A DNA stretch of 64,000 nt from JBFHRE01 sp041746105. Lineage in GTDB: Bacteria; Actinomycetota; Acidimicrobiia; Spongiisociales; ZC4RG35. The position numbers and the translations under genes were made by a program. Numbering within the stretch: position 1 is the stretch's first letter; each line of letters opens with the position of its first letter. The stretch is from NCBI GenBank assembly GCA_041746105.1, contig JBGTHP010000022.1:21766-85765 (forward strand), in the 5' to 3' direction. Below are positions 6,852 to 15,894 of this stretch, in pieces. The notes under the pieces are model-generated. The model saw only the letters and a program-made list of their open reading frames with translations, ran no database searches and was not told the DNA's origin.

Positions 6852-9800
6852 GTGCCGGCCCCTCTCGAAGTCCTCGTCGACCTGTGGGCGTCCCACGCCA
6901 TCCCATCGAAACGTTGGGTGGTGGCGCCGGGCGCCCGCGCATTCGCGTTGGCTGGGCTTTCTCGACGGTCGAAGCTTCCGTTGCTTGTTGTTACGTCCTC
7001 GGAACGTGAGGCGGAAGACCTGGCGGAGGACATTTCGCTGTTCGCAACCAACGTCTTGTTGATGCCTGCGTGGGAAACCCTTCCGTTCGAGCACATCTCT
7101 CCGAATGCCTCGACCATGGCCCAGCGGAGTGAGGGGCGGTATCGCCTAGAACAAGGCCAACCGGGATTGATCGTTGTCGCGTCGGTCCGCTCTGCCATCC
7201 AGCGGCTCAGCCCGAGTTCCCCGATCCCGCTCACCTTGAGCCGTGGTGACGAAATAGAAATCTCTTCGTTGACGCGCCGGCTTGCCGCAAGCGGTTATCA
7301 CCGAACCGACCGTGTCGAAGGACGGGGCGAGTTCGCGGTCAGAGGTGGAATCGTCGATGTGTTCCCTGCGCAGATGACCGAGCCGGTCCGCCTCGATTTC
7401 TGGGGTGACATCGTGGAAGACATTCGGTTCTTTTCGGTGGGTGATCAACGATCAGAAGATCCGTGCGAGAAAGTCGCGGTCTTTCCCGCCAGGGAGTTCC
7501 GTCCAGACGAACGAGTGAGGGCCGGCGCTCGTGAGCTGTTACGCACCGCTCCGTGGAATGCGGCGGTCTGGGAGCGCTTGGCAGAAGGCCAACACTTTTC
7601 CGGAATGGAGTCGTGGATGCCATGGTTGGCTGACGACTCGAGTCTCCTCGACGCGGCGAAAGAAGCGACGGTTGTCGTGCTCGATCCTGTGAAGACGGTG
7701 GCGCGTGCCGCAGATCTTCAGAAGGAAGAACAGGAACTGGCTGTCGCACTCGCGCCGACCTGGGGCGATCTGGCGCCTTCCGCTCATCCGCCGTTGTTTC
7801 TAGATGTTGATCTAGAAGGCGATCTGATGATTCCGGCTCTGGCTGCATCTCCTGCAGACCAGGTCTTGGCCGTCCGATCGCTTGACGCGCCCCCGGGCGA
7901 CGCCGAAGCCATTGCGACCGCCTTGAACCGACATACCGCCCGGGGCCTAGTGCCCGTCGTCGCGATGGACGGCGTTGTGGCGGCCGATCGGGTGGCCAAA
8001 GTCCTGGCGGAGGCAGGGTTCGGATTCGAAAGGGTCGAGAGCCTCGACCGGATTCATCCGGGCATCATCTCGGTTGGGATCCATCGGGGGTTCGTTCTGC
8101 CAGAGTTGAATGTGGCGGTCCTCGGAGAACAAGAACTGGCCGGCAGGCGCCGATCACATCGAAAACCAGGGCGGCGCCGGGCCGGTGCGACGTCTTATGG
8201 AGACCTGAAACCGGGCGATTTCGTCGTCCACTACCGGCACGGAATCGGGCGCTTTGACGGCCTCGAATCGAAAACGATGGCCGGAGTCGAGCGGGACTAT
8301 CTCGTAGTCGCATATTCGGGAGCCGACCGTCTCTACGTGCCGACCGACCAGCTGGCGGCAGTGACAAAGTACACCGGAGGTGAAACTCCAAGGCTTTCCA
8401 GGATGGGGGGAAAGGACTGGTCGGACACCCGCGCCAGAGTTCGCAAAGCCGTGGCCGCAGTGGCAGAGGAAGTGGTACGCCTCCACAAGCTGCGGGCAAG
8501 AGCAAGCGGGCACAACTTCGGGACCGACGGTCCCTGGCAACAGGAAATGGAAGGTTCGTTCCCGTACGAGGAAACCCCAGACCAACTCAGCGCCATCGTC
8601 GACGTCAAGGCCGACATGGAGGGCGACAAACCGATGGATCGCCTGATTTTTGGAGACGTCGGATTCGGGAAGACCGAGGTGGCGATTCGGGCAGCCTTCA
8701 AAGCAGCCATTTCGGGGAAACAAGTTGCGGTTTTGTGCCCGACAACACTCCTGGCCCAACAACATCAACAGAGCTTCTCGGACCGTTTCGCCGCCTACCC
8801 GATCAGAGTCGAGATGTTGTCGCGCTTTCTCACTGCCAAGGAGTCAAAGGCCGTAGTGGCGGGGATCAAGAGTGGCGAAGTCGATGTTGTCATCGGGACA
8901 CATCGGTTGTTGTCAGAGGACATGGTCTGGAAGGACCTCGGTTTGCTGGTGATCGATGAGGAACAGAGGTTCGGCGTCGCCGCCAAGGACCGAATCAAGG
9001 CCATGCGGGTCGGCGTCGACGTTCTCACCTTGACCGCGACGCCGATTCCGCGCACTCTGGAAATGGCTCTGACCGGAATCAGGGATGTGAGCCATATTCG
9101 TACTCCCCCTGAGGACCGGCACCCGATTCTGACATTTGTTGGACCGTACGACGACCAGGCGGTTGCGGCCGCGATCCGTCGCGAGATGCTGCGCGAGGGC
9201 CAGGTGTTCTACGTCCACAACCGGGTCCAGTCGATAGATCGAACCGTCGCCCGGCTCAGAGAATTGGTGCCGGATGCTCGGTATGTCGCGGCACACGGGC
9301 AGATGTCTGAGGGCCGCCTCGAACAGGTGATGCTCGACTTTTGGAACCGCGAACACGATGTCATGGTGGCTACAACGATCATCGAGTCGGGTCTCGACCT
9401 ACCGCAGGTCAACACGCTCATCGTCGAGCGCGCCGATCTGCTTGGTTTGGCACAGCTCTATCAGCTCAGAGGTCGGGTCGGCCGGTCGACCCAACGCGCC
9501 TACGCCTATCTGTTCCATCCGTCCGACCAGTCTCTGACGGAGGAAGCGCATAGGAGACTCGAGGCGATCGGTGAAGCCACCGATCTCGGGTCTGGATTCC
9601 AACTGGCCATGAAAGATCTCGAGATCCGGGGCGCCGGTTCGATTCTCGGTGAAGTGCAATCCGGTCACATCGCCGCCGTCGGTTTCGACCTTTATGCGGA
9701 GCTCGTGGCCGAAGCCGTCGACCTGCTGGAAGGCAGAGAGCCATCGGTTGAACGTTCTGACATCCGGATAGATCTTCCGGTCGATGCACACCTTCCTGAG

Positions 9801-10178
9801 GTCTACGTTGGCGAGTTGACATTGCGACTGGAGGGTTACCGGCGGCTGGCGGCGACCTCCACCCAGGAGGAGGTCGCCGAGGTAGAGGCGGAATGGGAGG
9901 ACCGGTTTGGCCCACTTCCAGAACCGGCGCGCCGTTTGGTGGCGATCGCTCGACTCAGAGTTGAAGCCATGAGGGTTGGGTTGTTGGAGGTGGTCAAACT
10001 TCGCAACGAAATCAGGCTGGCGCCGGTCGATCTGAGTGCTTCTCAGGAGGTGAGGTTGCAGAGACTTTCTCCCAAGGCTGTTCTCAGGGCGCAGGAAGGT
10101 GCCCTCTTCATCCCCGAACCCCGCGATCTGATCGACGGGCTGGTGGAGTTTTTTGGACAGATGTGGCCGGAATCGTGA
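6852..10178 (+). CDS. mfd: Transcription-repair coupling factor Mfd
   Basis: A 1108-residue DNA translocase that removes stalled RNA polymerase and recruits UvrA. The UvrB-homology module is N-terminal, the RNA-polymerase-interaction domain lies around residues 440-510 (GDFVVHYRHGIGRF), and the RecG-like motor follows. The motor has Walker A GDVGFGKTE with Lys607, Walker B VIDEEQRFG, motif III TLTATPIPRTLEMAL and motif VI QLYQLRGRVGRS; the TRCF C-terminal domain follows. The GTG at 6852 is chosen because the protein then begins at the usual point and sits just behind TACGAT. A single TTA leucine codon at 7539 is noteworthy given the tRNA downstream. Confidence 0.97.
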   Translation: MPAPLEVLVDLWASHAIPSKRWVVAPGARAFALAGLSRRSKLPLLVVTSSEREAEDLAEDISLFATNVLLMPAWETLPFEHISPNASTMAQRSEGRYRLEQGQPGLIVVASVRSAIQRLSPSSPIPLTLSRGDEIEISSLTRRLAASGYHRTDRVEGRGEFAVRGGIVDVFPAQMTEPVRLDFWGDIVEDIRFFSVGDQRSEDPCEKVAVFPAREFRPDERVRAGARELLRTAPWNAAVWERLAEGQHFSGMESWMPWLADDSSLLDAAKEATVVVLDPVKTVARAADLQKEEQELAVALAPTWGDLAPSAHPPLFLDVDLEGDLMIPALAASPADQVLAVRSLDAPPGDAEAIATALNRHTARGLVPVVAMDGVVAADRVAKVLAEAGFGFERVESLDRIHPGIISVGIHRGFVLPELNVAVLGEQELAGRRRSHRKPGRRRAGATSYGDLKPGDFVVHYRHGIGRFDGLESKTMAGVERDYLVVAYSGADRLYVPTDQLAAVTKYTGGETPRLSRMGGKDWSDTRARVRKAVAAVAEEVVRLHKLRARASGHNFGTDGPWQQEMEGSFPYEETPDQLSAIVDVKADMEGDKPMDRLIFGDVGFGKTEVAIRAAFKAAISGKQVAVLCPTTLLAQQHQQSFSDRFAAYPIRVEMLSRFLTAKESKAVVAGIKSGEVDVVIGTHRLLSEDMVWKDLGLLVIDEEQRFGVAAKDRIKAMRVGVDVLTLTATPIPRTLEMALTGIRDVSHIRTPPEDRHPILTFVGPYDDQAVAAAIRREMLREGQVFYVHNRVQSIDRTVARLRELVPDARYVAAHGQMSEGRLEQVMLDFWNREHDVMVATTIIESGLDLPQVNTLIVERADLLGLAQLYQLRGRVGRSTQRAYAYLFHPSDQSLTEEAHRRLEAIGEATDLGSGFQLAMKDLEIRGAGSILGEVQSGHIAAVGFDLYAELVAEAVDLLEGREPSVERSDIRIDLPVDAHLPEVYVGELTLRLEGYRRLAATSTQEEVAEVEAEWEDRFGPLPEPARRLVAIARLRVEAMRVGLLEVVKLRNEIRLAPVDLSASQEVRLQRLSPKAVLRAQEGALFIPEPRDLIDGLVEFFGQMWPES

Positions 10179-10195
10179 TACAGGCTGACGTTCGG

Positions 10196-10201
10196 TAGCA
10201 T
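10196..10201 (+). promoter_or_regulatory. Putative -10 hexamer TAGCAT upstream of the parvulin lipoprotein
   Basis: TAGCAT lies between the mfd stop and the TTG start at 10231. A start about 7 bases downstream would leave a leader of roughly 20 bases containing a weak GGGA purine stretch. Confidence 0.35.
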
Positions 10202-10230
10202 CCTCGGCTCGTTCGACCCTGGGATTCCTC

Positions 10231-11154
10231 TTGAAGAAACTTCTGATCGCTCTAGTACTGATCGCCTCGGCCTGCGGAGCCGGCGGGGCGACTGCTGCCA
10301 CGGTTGGCGATCGAATGATCACCGTCTCCGAGGTGGCTGCGGCTGCCGTCGAAGGTGATGACGGCACCGTCGATCCCGAGGTTTTCCGCACCGTCCTTGA
10401 GTTCCTCGTGGTTGAGGAGATTGGTGCCGCCTCGGCGTCCTCGGAGTTCCAGATCGTCCCGACCGAAGAGCAGATCGACGCCAAAATGGACGAATTCGTT
10501 GCCCAATTCGGCGGAGAAGAAGCCTTCGCACAACTCGCAGCCGATGCCGGGTTTTCGATCGGCGGCGCCCGCTTGGTAGGAAGACAGCAGGTCGTCAGAG
10601 ACATGGTGACGGCCAGATTGTTGGATGGGGCCGAACCGATCGATGAGGGCGTCGTTCAGGCCTTCTACGAGGACAATCTCTACCAGTTTGTCGACGAAGC
10701 CTGCGCCAGTCACATTTTGGTGGCAACAGAAGAAGAAGCCCTCGCGGCCAAGGATCGGGTCGAGGGTGGCGAAGATTTCGCAACGGTCGCCGGCGAGCTC
10801 TCGACCGACCCATCGGCTGCCGCCAACGGTGGAGACCTCGGCTGTGCCCCGCTATCCAATTATGTGCCCGAGTTCGGCAACGCGGCCGCTCTCGCCCAGA
10901 TCGGCGAGGTGACCGACCCGGTCCAGAGCCAATTCGGCTACCACATAATCCTGGTTGCCTCCCGCAGCGACGCAACCCCATTGGAAGAGGTGGGTGATCT
11001 GATCGGTCAGCAGCTCAACTCTGAGCGAAGCCAGGTGTTGTTCACAGACTGGATCACGGCGGCAGCCAATTCCGCTGTCGTCGAGGTGGATCCAGAATAC
11101 GGGACATGGGCCACCGAGGGAGGTCCGCGCATCGAACCACCGGCCGGCCCATGA
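10231..11154 (+). CDS. Parvulin-type peptidyl-prolyl isomerase lipoprotein (SurA/PrsA-like)
   Basis: A 307-residue extracytoplasmic folding factor. A short signal peptide begins MKKLLIALVLIASAC, and the cysteine at about residue 15 gives an acceptable lipobox (ASAC), so it is probably lipid-anchored. An N-terminal SurA-like helical chaperone region covers residues 25-150. The PPIC rotamase domain is around 165-260 (CASHILVATEEE, GGDLGC, QFGYHIILV). It likely helps fold secreted proteins. The start is a TTG; no better in-frame start precedes the signal peptide. Confidence 0.85.
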   Translation: MKKLLIALVLIASACGAGGATAATVGDRMITVSEVAAAAVEGDDGTVDPEVFRTVLEFLVVEEIGAASASSEFQIVPTEEQIDAKMDEFVAQFGGEEAFAQLAADAGFSIGGARLVGRQQVVRDMVTARLLDGAEPIDEGVVQAFYEDNLYQFVDEACASHILVATEEEALAAKDRVEGGEDFATVAGELSTDPSAAANGGDLGCAPLSNYVPEFGNAAALAQIGEVTDPVQSQFGYHIILVASRSDATPLEEVGDLIGQQLNSERSQVLFTDWITAAANSAVVEVDPEYGTWATEGGPRIEPPAGP

Positions 11155-11187
11155 CAACACCGTCGGCCTGATGACCTGCGCCCGCAG

Positions 11188-12627
11188 ATGATTGTTGTCG
11201 GGCTCGGACCGGGAGATTGGGATCGGGTGCCTGCCGCGGTCGCCGATCTGTTGTTGGACTCGACCAACCAGGTTGTGGTGAGGACTCTCCACCACCCTGC
11301 GGCCACCACCCTCGCTGAGATGCGGGAAGTCGACAGCTGCGACGACCTTTATCAGGGGGCCGAAACGTTCGACGACGTCTATCGAGCGATTGCGGAGAGG
11401 GTCGTCTCTTTCCCGGAGCCCGTCATCTATGCCGTGCCGGGGAGCCCGATGCTTGGCGAATTCGCGGTGGGCCGGTTGCGCACTTTGGCAGCGGAACAGG
11501 GGCGCACTATCGAATTCATCCCTGGTGAGTCCTTCCTCGATGCTCTGTGGGCTGCGCTCGACATCGACCCCTTCCGGGATGGATTTCAGCTTCTCAACGG
11601 GCATGACATGCCCCAACCCCTGGTGATCGACAAACCCACCGTCGTCGGACACCTCGATTCGTCGTTGGTGCTCGGCGACGTTTGTGATCGAGTCGGCCGG
11701 GTCCTCGACTCGACGGTCGAGGTCGTGCTGGCGGTTGACCTCGGGACGGCGGAGGAGCGGCTCATCGCCGGCTCCATCGATGAAGTCGACCACGCACTCG
11801 CAGGATTTCGGACCTCGCTATTCATACCAGCGGCCCCGGGAGGTTTGGTTGGCGTTGTCCACGCGATGACGCGTTTGCGTGAGGAGTGTCCCTGGGATCG
11901 CCAGCAAACCCATGAAAGCCTCGTGCGATACCTGTTGGAGGAGTCGCACGAGTTGATCGATGCGATCGCCTCTCTCGGTCACGATGAGAGTCGCTGGGGT
12001 GCATATGCGGAGGTCGAGGAGGAACTCGGTGATGTGCTTCTCCAGGTGCTCTTCCACTCCGCCATCGCCCAGCAGGAGAACGCGTTCGACATAGACGACG
12101 TGGCGGAGCAGCTCCGTCAAAAGCTGATACGCCGCCATCCGCACGTTTTTGGTGACGTTGATGCAGCAGATGCCGAAACGGTGAAACGCAACTGGGATTC
12201 GATCAAGGCCGATGAGGGAAAACGCCCGACCGGCTCGGCGCTCGACGGTGTGCCGCGCAGTCTTCCTGGGCTGGCAAGAGCGGAGCAGGTGCAAAAGGCT
12301 GTCGCGGCGGTTGGGTTCGACTGGCCGGACGTGGCGCCCGTCTTTGAGAAAGTACGAGAAGAGACCCGTGAACTCGAGGCCGAGATCGGTGACACGGAGC
12401 GTGCGTACGATGAACTGGGCGATTTGTTGTTCTCGGTAGTCAACCTCGCGCGGCACCTCGGGCTGGACGCCGAACTGGCGCTGACCGCGGCCGTTCACAG
12501 ATTCGACGAGCGTTTCAGGGCGGTTGAAAACATGGGGCCGATCGAGGGTCTCGGTCTGGCGGAACTCGACCTGCGCTGGGAACAAGTGAAGCGAGATCGG
12601 AACGAGAAGCAAGAAAACGGCCAATGA
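11188..12627 (+). CDS. mazG: MazG-family nucleotide pyrophosphohydrolase with N-terminal tetrapyrrole-methylase-like domain
   Basis: A 479-residue two-part protein in the YabN arrangement. Residues 1-220 look like a SAM-dependent tetrapyrrole (corrin/porphyrin) methylase fold (VVGLGPGDW, YAVPGSPMLGE). Residues 235-479 form a double MazG module with CPWDRQQTHESL, the metal-binding glutamates EELGDVLLQV and the second DELGDLLFSV. MazG hydrolyses non-canonical or surplus NTPs to NMP and PPi. The function of the methylase-like part is unknown in the family. It precedes eno by 43 bases. Confidence 0.9.
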   Translation: MIVVGLGPGDWDRVPAAVADLLLDSTNQVVVRTLHHPAATTLAEMREVDSCDDLYQGAETFDDVYRAIAERVVSFPEPVIYAVPGSPMLGEFAVGRLRTLAAEQGRTIEFIPGESFLDALWAALDIDPFRDGFQLLNGHDMPQPLVIDKPTVVGHLDSSLVLGDVCDRVGRVLDSTVEVVLAVDLGTAEERLIAGSIDEVDHALAGFRTSLFIPAAPGGLVGVVHAMTRLREECPWDRQQTHESLVRYLLEESHELIDAIASLGHDESRWGAYAEVEEELGDVLLQVLFHSAIAQQENAFDIDDVAEQLRQKLIRRHPHVFGDVDAADAETVKRNWDSIKADEGKRPTGSALDGVPRSLPGLARAEQVQKAVAAVGFDWPDVAPVFEKVREETRELEAEIGDTERAYDELGDLLFSVVNLARHLGLDAELALTAAVHRFDERFRAVENMGPIEGLGLAELDLRWEQVKRDRNEKQENGQ

Positions 12628-12634
12628 CGTCGGC

Positions 12635-12640
12635 TAGCCT
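12635..12640 (+). promoter_or_regulatory. Putative -10 hexamer TAGCCT for eno
   Basis: TAGCCT lies 8 bases after the mazG stop. The leader would be about 24 bases and contains AGGAG at 12662-12666, 4 bases from the GTG. This is a conventional leadered start, in contrast to many others in the window. Confidence 0.45.
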
Positions 12641-12670
12641 TCGTCACCGTTCGAGCCTGCCAGGAGTTCC

Positions 12671-13951
12671 GTGTCCAACCTCATTGCCGAGATCAAGGCC
12701 AGAGAGATCCTCGATAGTCGAGGCAACCCGACGGTCGAGGCCGAGGTCGTCCTCAAAAATGGTGCTTTTGGTCGGGCTGCGGTCCCCTCTGGCGCGTCAA
12801 CCGGAGCGGGTGAGGCGGTTGAACTGCGCGACGGCGGCCCAAGGTATATGGGGAAAGGGGTCGAGAAAGCCCTTGCGAATATAAGAGGCAAGATCTCAGG
12901 GCGGCTTGTGGGTATGGATGCGACCGACCAGGAACGCGTCGATCAGGTCATGCTCGATCTCGATGCCACTCCTGACAAGTCACACCTCGGCGCCAACTCG
13001 ATACTCGCGGTCTCGTTGGCAGTGGCCAGGGCCGCTGCCGCCGGGGTGGGGCTGCCCCTCTACCGGTATCTAGGTGGACCAACCGCGCGGGTTCTTCCCG
13101 TGCCGTGTCTGAACGTCCTAAATGGCGGAGCCCATGCAGCCAACTCGGTGGATATCCAAGAATTCATGATCGTCCCGGCCGGTTTACCGTCGTTCCGAGA
13201 GGCCTTGAGAGCCGGGGTGGAGGTGTACCACTCGCTCAAGAAGGTTCTCGGGGGGCGCGGTCTGGCCACCAACGTCGGAGACGAGGGTGGTTTTGCGCCG
13301 AATCTCCCTACCAACCGGGCCGCCCTCGAGCTTCTGTCCGAGGCGATCGAGGTCGCCGGATACACCCTGGGGACCGATATTGCACTGGCGTTGGATGTCG
13401 CATCGACCGAGCTCTATCGGGAGGGCCATTACGAATTGGAGGGCGGCGACCTCTCCTCGGCCGACATGGTGACGTACCTGGCTGGGCTGGTGGAGGAATT
13501 CCCTCTGGTGTCGATCGAAGACGGCATGGCCGAGGACGATTGGGACGGTTGGAGGGCTCTCACTTCCAAGCTCGGCGACCGCATCCAGCTGGTTGGAGAC
13601 GACCTCTTCGTGACGAACGAGGAGATACTCAAGCAGGGGATCGCCACCGCCGCGGCCAACGCCATCCTGATCAAGGTCAATCAGATCGGCTCGTTGTCCG
13701 AAACACTCCACACCATGGAGACGGCAGAACGAGCGCGATTTGGGCGGATGGTCAGCCACCGCTCCGGCGAAACCGAGGACAGCTTCATCTCCCATCTCGT
13801 CGTCGGCACCAATGCCGGTCAGATCAAAACCGGTGCTCCCGCCAGAGGCGAGCGCACTGCGAAGTACAACCAACTCCTGCGGATTGAGGAAGCACTTGGC
13901 GACCAGGCTCGTTACGCCGGGTGGGGAGCATTCAGGAAGAGCGGTCGATGA
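12671..13951 (+). CDS. eno: Enolase
   Basis: A 426-residue glycolytic enzyme interconverting 2-phosphoglycerate and phosphoenolpyruvate. Recognisable elements are the N-terminal IKAREILDSRGNPTVEAEV, the Mg-binding acids (Asp in ALDVAST, Glu in SIEDGMAEDDW, Asp in LVGDDLFVTN), the catalytic Lys in ILIKVNQIGSLSE, and the signature SHRSGETEDSFISHLVVG. The start is GTG, supported by AGGAG just upstream. A rare TTA codon occurs at 13184. The stop overlaps the ftsB ATG. Confidence 0.98.
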   Translation: MSNLIAEIKAREILDSRGNPTVEAEVVLKNGAFGRAAVPSGASTGAGEAVELRDGGPRYMGKGVEKALANIRGKISGRLVGMDATDQERVDQVMLDLDATPDKSHLGANSILAVSLAVARAAAAGVGLPLYRYLGGPTARVLPVPCLNVLNGGAHAANSVDIQEFMIVPAGLPSFREALRAGVEVYHSLKKVLGGRGLATNVGDEGGFAPNLPTNRAALELLSEAIEVAGYTLGTDIALALDVASTELYREGHYELEGGDLSSADMVTYLAGLVEEFPLVSIEDGMAEDDWDGWRALTSKLGDRIQLVGDDLFVTNEEILKQGIATAAANAILIKVNQIGSLSETLHTMETAERARFGRMVSHRSGETEDSFISHLVVGTNAGQIKTGAPARGERTAKYNQLLRIEEALGDQARYAGWGAFRKSGR

Positions 13952-14334
13952 CAATCGTCCGTCGCCCTGGGGTAGCCCTGATGGCCGCGGTGGCAGCCGT
14001 CTGCATGCTGGCTCTGATGACGAATGTGCTGCCGTTCTCCCAGATCCGGGATCAGCAGAGAGAATTGGAACTGGCTCGCGTCCAGCTCGATGAGATTGCA
14101 GATTTGAACCATCAATTGTCGTCGCGGGTGGCTGCGCTCAACACACCGGTAGAGGTCGAGAGAATTGCTCGCGAGCGGCTGGGATACGTGCGACCGGGTG
14201 AAACCGCGTATGTCGTAATGGAGCCGGAAACGCCTCAGGTAGCTCCAAAAACGGTGACTACAGATCAGGGTTCGGCTTTGTACAGCCCCTGGTACGAGAA
14301 GTTGTGGGGCTTCATCACCGGGGCCGACCTCTGA
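13948..14334 (+). CDS. ftsB: Septum formation initiator FtsB/DivIC
   Basis: A 128-residue bitopic division protein. One transmembrane helix is at about residues 10-28, followed by a coiled coil (about 32-65, RDQQRELELARVQLDEI) and the conserved extracytoplasmic motif VERIARERLGYVRPGE. In the divisome FtsB pairs with FtsL and FtsQ. I chose the ATG at 13948, which forms ATGA with the eno stop; eno-ftsB adjacency is typical of Actinobacteria. Confidence 0.9.
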   Translation: MTIVRRPGVALMAAVAAVCMLALMTNVLPFSQIRDQQRELELARVQLDEIADLNHQLSSRVAALNTPVEVERIARERLGYVRPGETAYVVMEPETPQVAPKTVTTDQGSALYSPWYEKLWGFITGADL

Positions 14335-14840
14335 GCGAACAACGGACCATCGAGGTCCAAATCGGACGACCCCTCCGAGCCTACTCCGAGATCGTTGTTC
14401 GATGCCCCCTCGGACTGCCGGTCGTGGTGGTGGTTCCCCCGGTCCTGGACGACGGGACTCCATTCCCCACCAGATATTGGTTGTCCTGCCCTCTCGCGTC
14501 GGCCCGGGTCGGCCGAGTCGAGTCGGTCGGAGGGGTGCGGCGGATGGAAGCCCGCGCCGCCAATGACCCAGAGTTTTCGGCTCGATTGGAGCAGGCCCAT
14601 CTCCGCTACGAACGCGAACGAGACCTGCTCGTGCCAGAGGACTCCCCACTGCGCCCGACCGGGGGCGTCGCCGGGTCCAGCGCAGGCGTCAAATGTCTTC
14701 ACGCCCACTACGCCGACCATACGGCGGGCAACGACAACCCGGTAGGTGAGCTCGTTGCGTCCTGGGTGGAGCCGCTGGATTGCAGTCTTCCTTGCGTGCT
14801 CGCCGGTGAGCGGAATCCGGCCTGGGTCGAACCACGGTGA
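14304..14840 (+). CDS. DUF501 protein
   Basis: A member of the actinobacterial DUF501 family, always found between ftsB and ppx-like genes; its function is unknown. Family features are IEVQIGRPLRA, CPLGLPVVVVVPP, LDDGTPFPTRYWLSCP and the C-terminal KCLHAHYADHTAGNDNPVG with possible metal-binding Cys/His. The start is uncertain. GTG at 14304 is the only conventional start but overlaps ftsB by 31 bases. Family homology begins around residue 10, where a CTG (14331) overlaps the ftsB TGA as CTGA. The stop overlaps the GTG of ppx. Confidence 0.85.
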   Translation: MGLHHRGRPLSEQRTIEVQIGRPLRAYSEIVVRCPLGLPVVVVVPPVLDDGTPFPTRYWLSCPLASARVGRVESVGGVRRMEARAANDPEFSARLEQAHLRYERERDLLVPEDSPLRPTGGVAGSSAGVKCLHAHYADHTAGNDNPVGELVASWVEPLDCSLPCVLAGERNPAWVEPR

Positions 14841-15697
14841 CAAAGGCTGCGGTTGACATCGGAACCAACTCGGTCCGATTGCTGATCGTTGATGGGGATG
14901 GGCGTGACATCGGACGCTGGCAACGGGTTACGGGCCTAGGGAGAGCGGCCGGTGCCGACGGCGAGCTGGCGGATGAATCGATCACACGCACGGTGTTGGT
15001 GCTCAACGAGTATGCCGACCTTCTCTCGCGGCATTCGGTGGAGTCTTGGCGAGCGGTCGCAACTGCCGCCGCCCGTGATGCGTCCAACCGGGATCTGTTT
15101 GTCGAGCAGGCCAACAGAGCTTTGGGACGGACGATTGAAGTGATCTCGGGTCACGACGAGGCCCGGTTGTCGTTTGCGGGTGCCACCCGTGGCCTCGATC
15201 CTGCCGGCTGTCTCGTCGTCGACATCGGCGGTGGATCGACCGAGTTCGCCGACGCCACTTTTACTTCCTCCGTTCCGATCGGTTCGGTTCGGCTGACAGA
15301 AATGATGAAATGGGAGCACCCTGTCGAATTCGGTCGTCTGGAGGAGGCGTCCAGAATGCTGGAGAACGCATTCGCCGATCTGGAGCTGTCTCGGAACGTC
15401 GACACCGTCATCGGAGTTGCCGGGACCTGGACGTCACTGGCCGGCATCCACCTCGGTTCGGCGGAACTGGCGACGGAGGTCGGGCTCACCCGAGAAGACG
15501 TAGACCGCCTCGTGGCGCGACTCGCCGCCTTGAGCCTTGACGAGACAGCCCGCCTGGTGGGTCTTGATCCGGCCCGGGCGCCGGTGATCCTGGCGGGAGC
15601 GATGGTGGCCAGAGAGTCGATGCGCGTGCTCGGGGTGAACAAAGTTGTGGTGTCAGGACACGACTTGCTCGATGGCCTGGTGGCTTCTTTGGCTTAG
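14837..15697 (+). CDS. ppx: Ppx/GppA-family exopolyphosphatase
   Basis: A 286-residue ASKHA-fold phosphatase. The phosphate-1 loop is VDIGTNSVRLLIVDG, the phosphate-2 loop VVDIGGGSTEFA with its catalytic Glu region nearby, and the adenosine-like loop VIGVAGTWTSLAG. It lacks the C-terminal helical domains of E. coli Ppx, as do the short actinobacterial paralogues, and may act on polyphosphate or pppGpp. The GTG start overlaps the DUF501 stop. Confidence 0.88.
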   Translation: MTKAAVDIGTNSVRLLIVDGDGRDIGRWQRVTGLGRAAGADGELADESITRTVLVLNEYADLLSRHSVESWRAVATAAARDASNRDLFVEQANRALGRTIEVISGHDEARLSFAGATRGLDPAGCLVVDIGGGSTEFADATFTSSVPIGSVRLTEMMKWEHPVEFGRLEEASRMLENAFADLELSRNVDTVIGVAGTWTSLAGIHLGSAELATEVGLTREDVDRLVARLAALSLDETARLVGLDPARAPVILAGAMVARESMRVLGVNKVVVSGHDLLDGLVASLA

Positions 15698-15700
15698 GCT
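15695..15700 (+). promoter_or_regulatory. Putative -10 hexamer TAGGCT for tRNA-Leu
   Basis: TAGGCT overlaps the ppx stop codon and ends 10 bases before the first base of the tRNA. No clear -35 is visible. Spacing fits a transcript starting a few bases before the mature 5' end. Confidence 0.45.
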
Positions 15701-15710
15701 GTGCCGCAGC

Positions 15711-15794
15711 GCCCGGGTGGCGGAATCGGCAGACGCAGGGGACTTAAAATCCCCCGCCCGAGAGGGCGTGTGGGTTCAAATCCCACCCCGGGCA
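15711..15794 (+). tRNA. tRNA-Leu (anticodon UAA)
   Basis: A complete class II tRNA cloverleaf of 84 bases. The acceptor arms GCCCGGG and CCCGGGC pair perfectly and are followed by discriminator A. The anticodon stem GGGGA/TCCCC encloses CTTAAAA with anticodon TAA at 15745-15747. The long variable arm GCCC-GAGA-GGGC is diagnostic for Leu, and the T loop is GGTTCAAATCC. The 3' CCA is not encoded (ACCT follows). It reads UUA, a rare codon here; the counterpart in Streptomyces is bldA. Confidence 0.97.
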
Positions 15795-15879
15795 CCTGAA
15801 TGGTCCAACTTGGCCCACGCTGGTGGTGGGCTGCCTCTCGCAGGTGGTCTGGCCGAGATTCGAATCGGGGAGGTCCCGC

Positions 15880-15885
15880 TACCGT
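15880..15885 (+). promoter_or_regulatory. Putative -10 hexamer TACCGT for aceK
   Basis: TACCGT ends 9 bases before the ATG at 15895, consistent with a near-leaderless aceK transcript independent of the tRNA. Confidence 0.45.
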
Positions 15886-15894
15886 GCTGGCTCA

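Noticed and set aside
9399..10604. A 401-codon minus-strand open frame across the mfd 3' end and the parvulin gene
   Set aside because: It runs antisense through two well-supported genes, with low-complexity Ser/Arg composition and no family resemblance.
14837..15697. Ppx as a truncated gene because it is about 200 residues shorter than E. coli Ppx
   Set aside because: Short two-lobed Ppx/GppA proteins are normal in Actinobacteria and both phosphate loops are intact.
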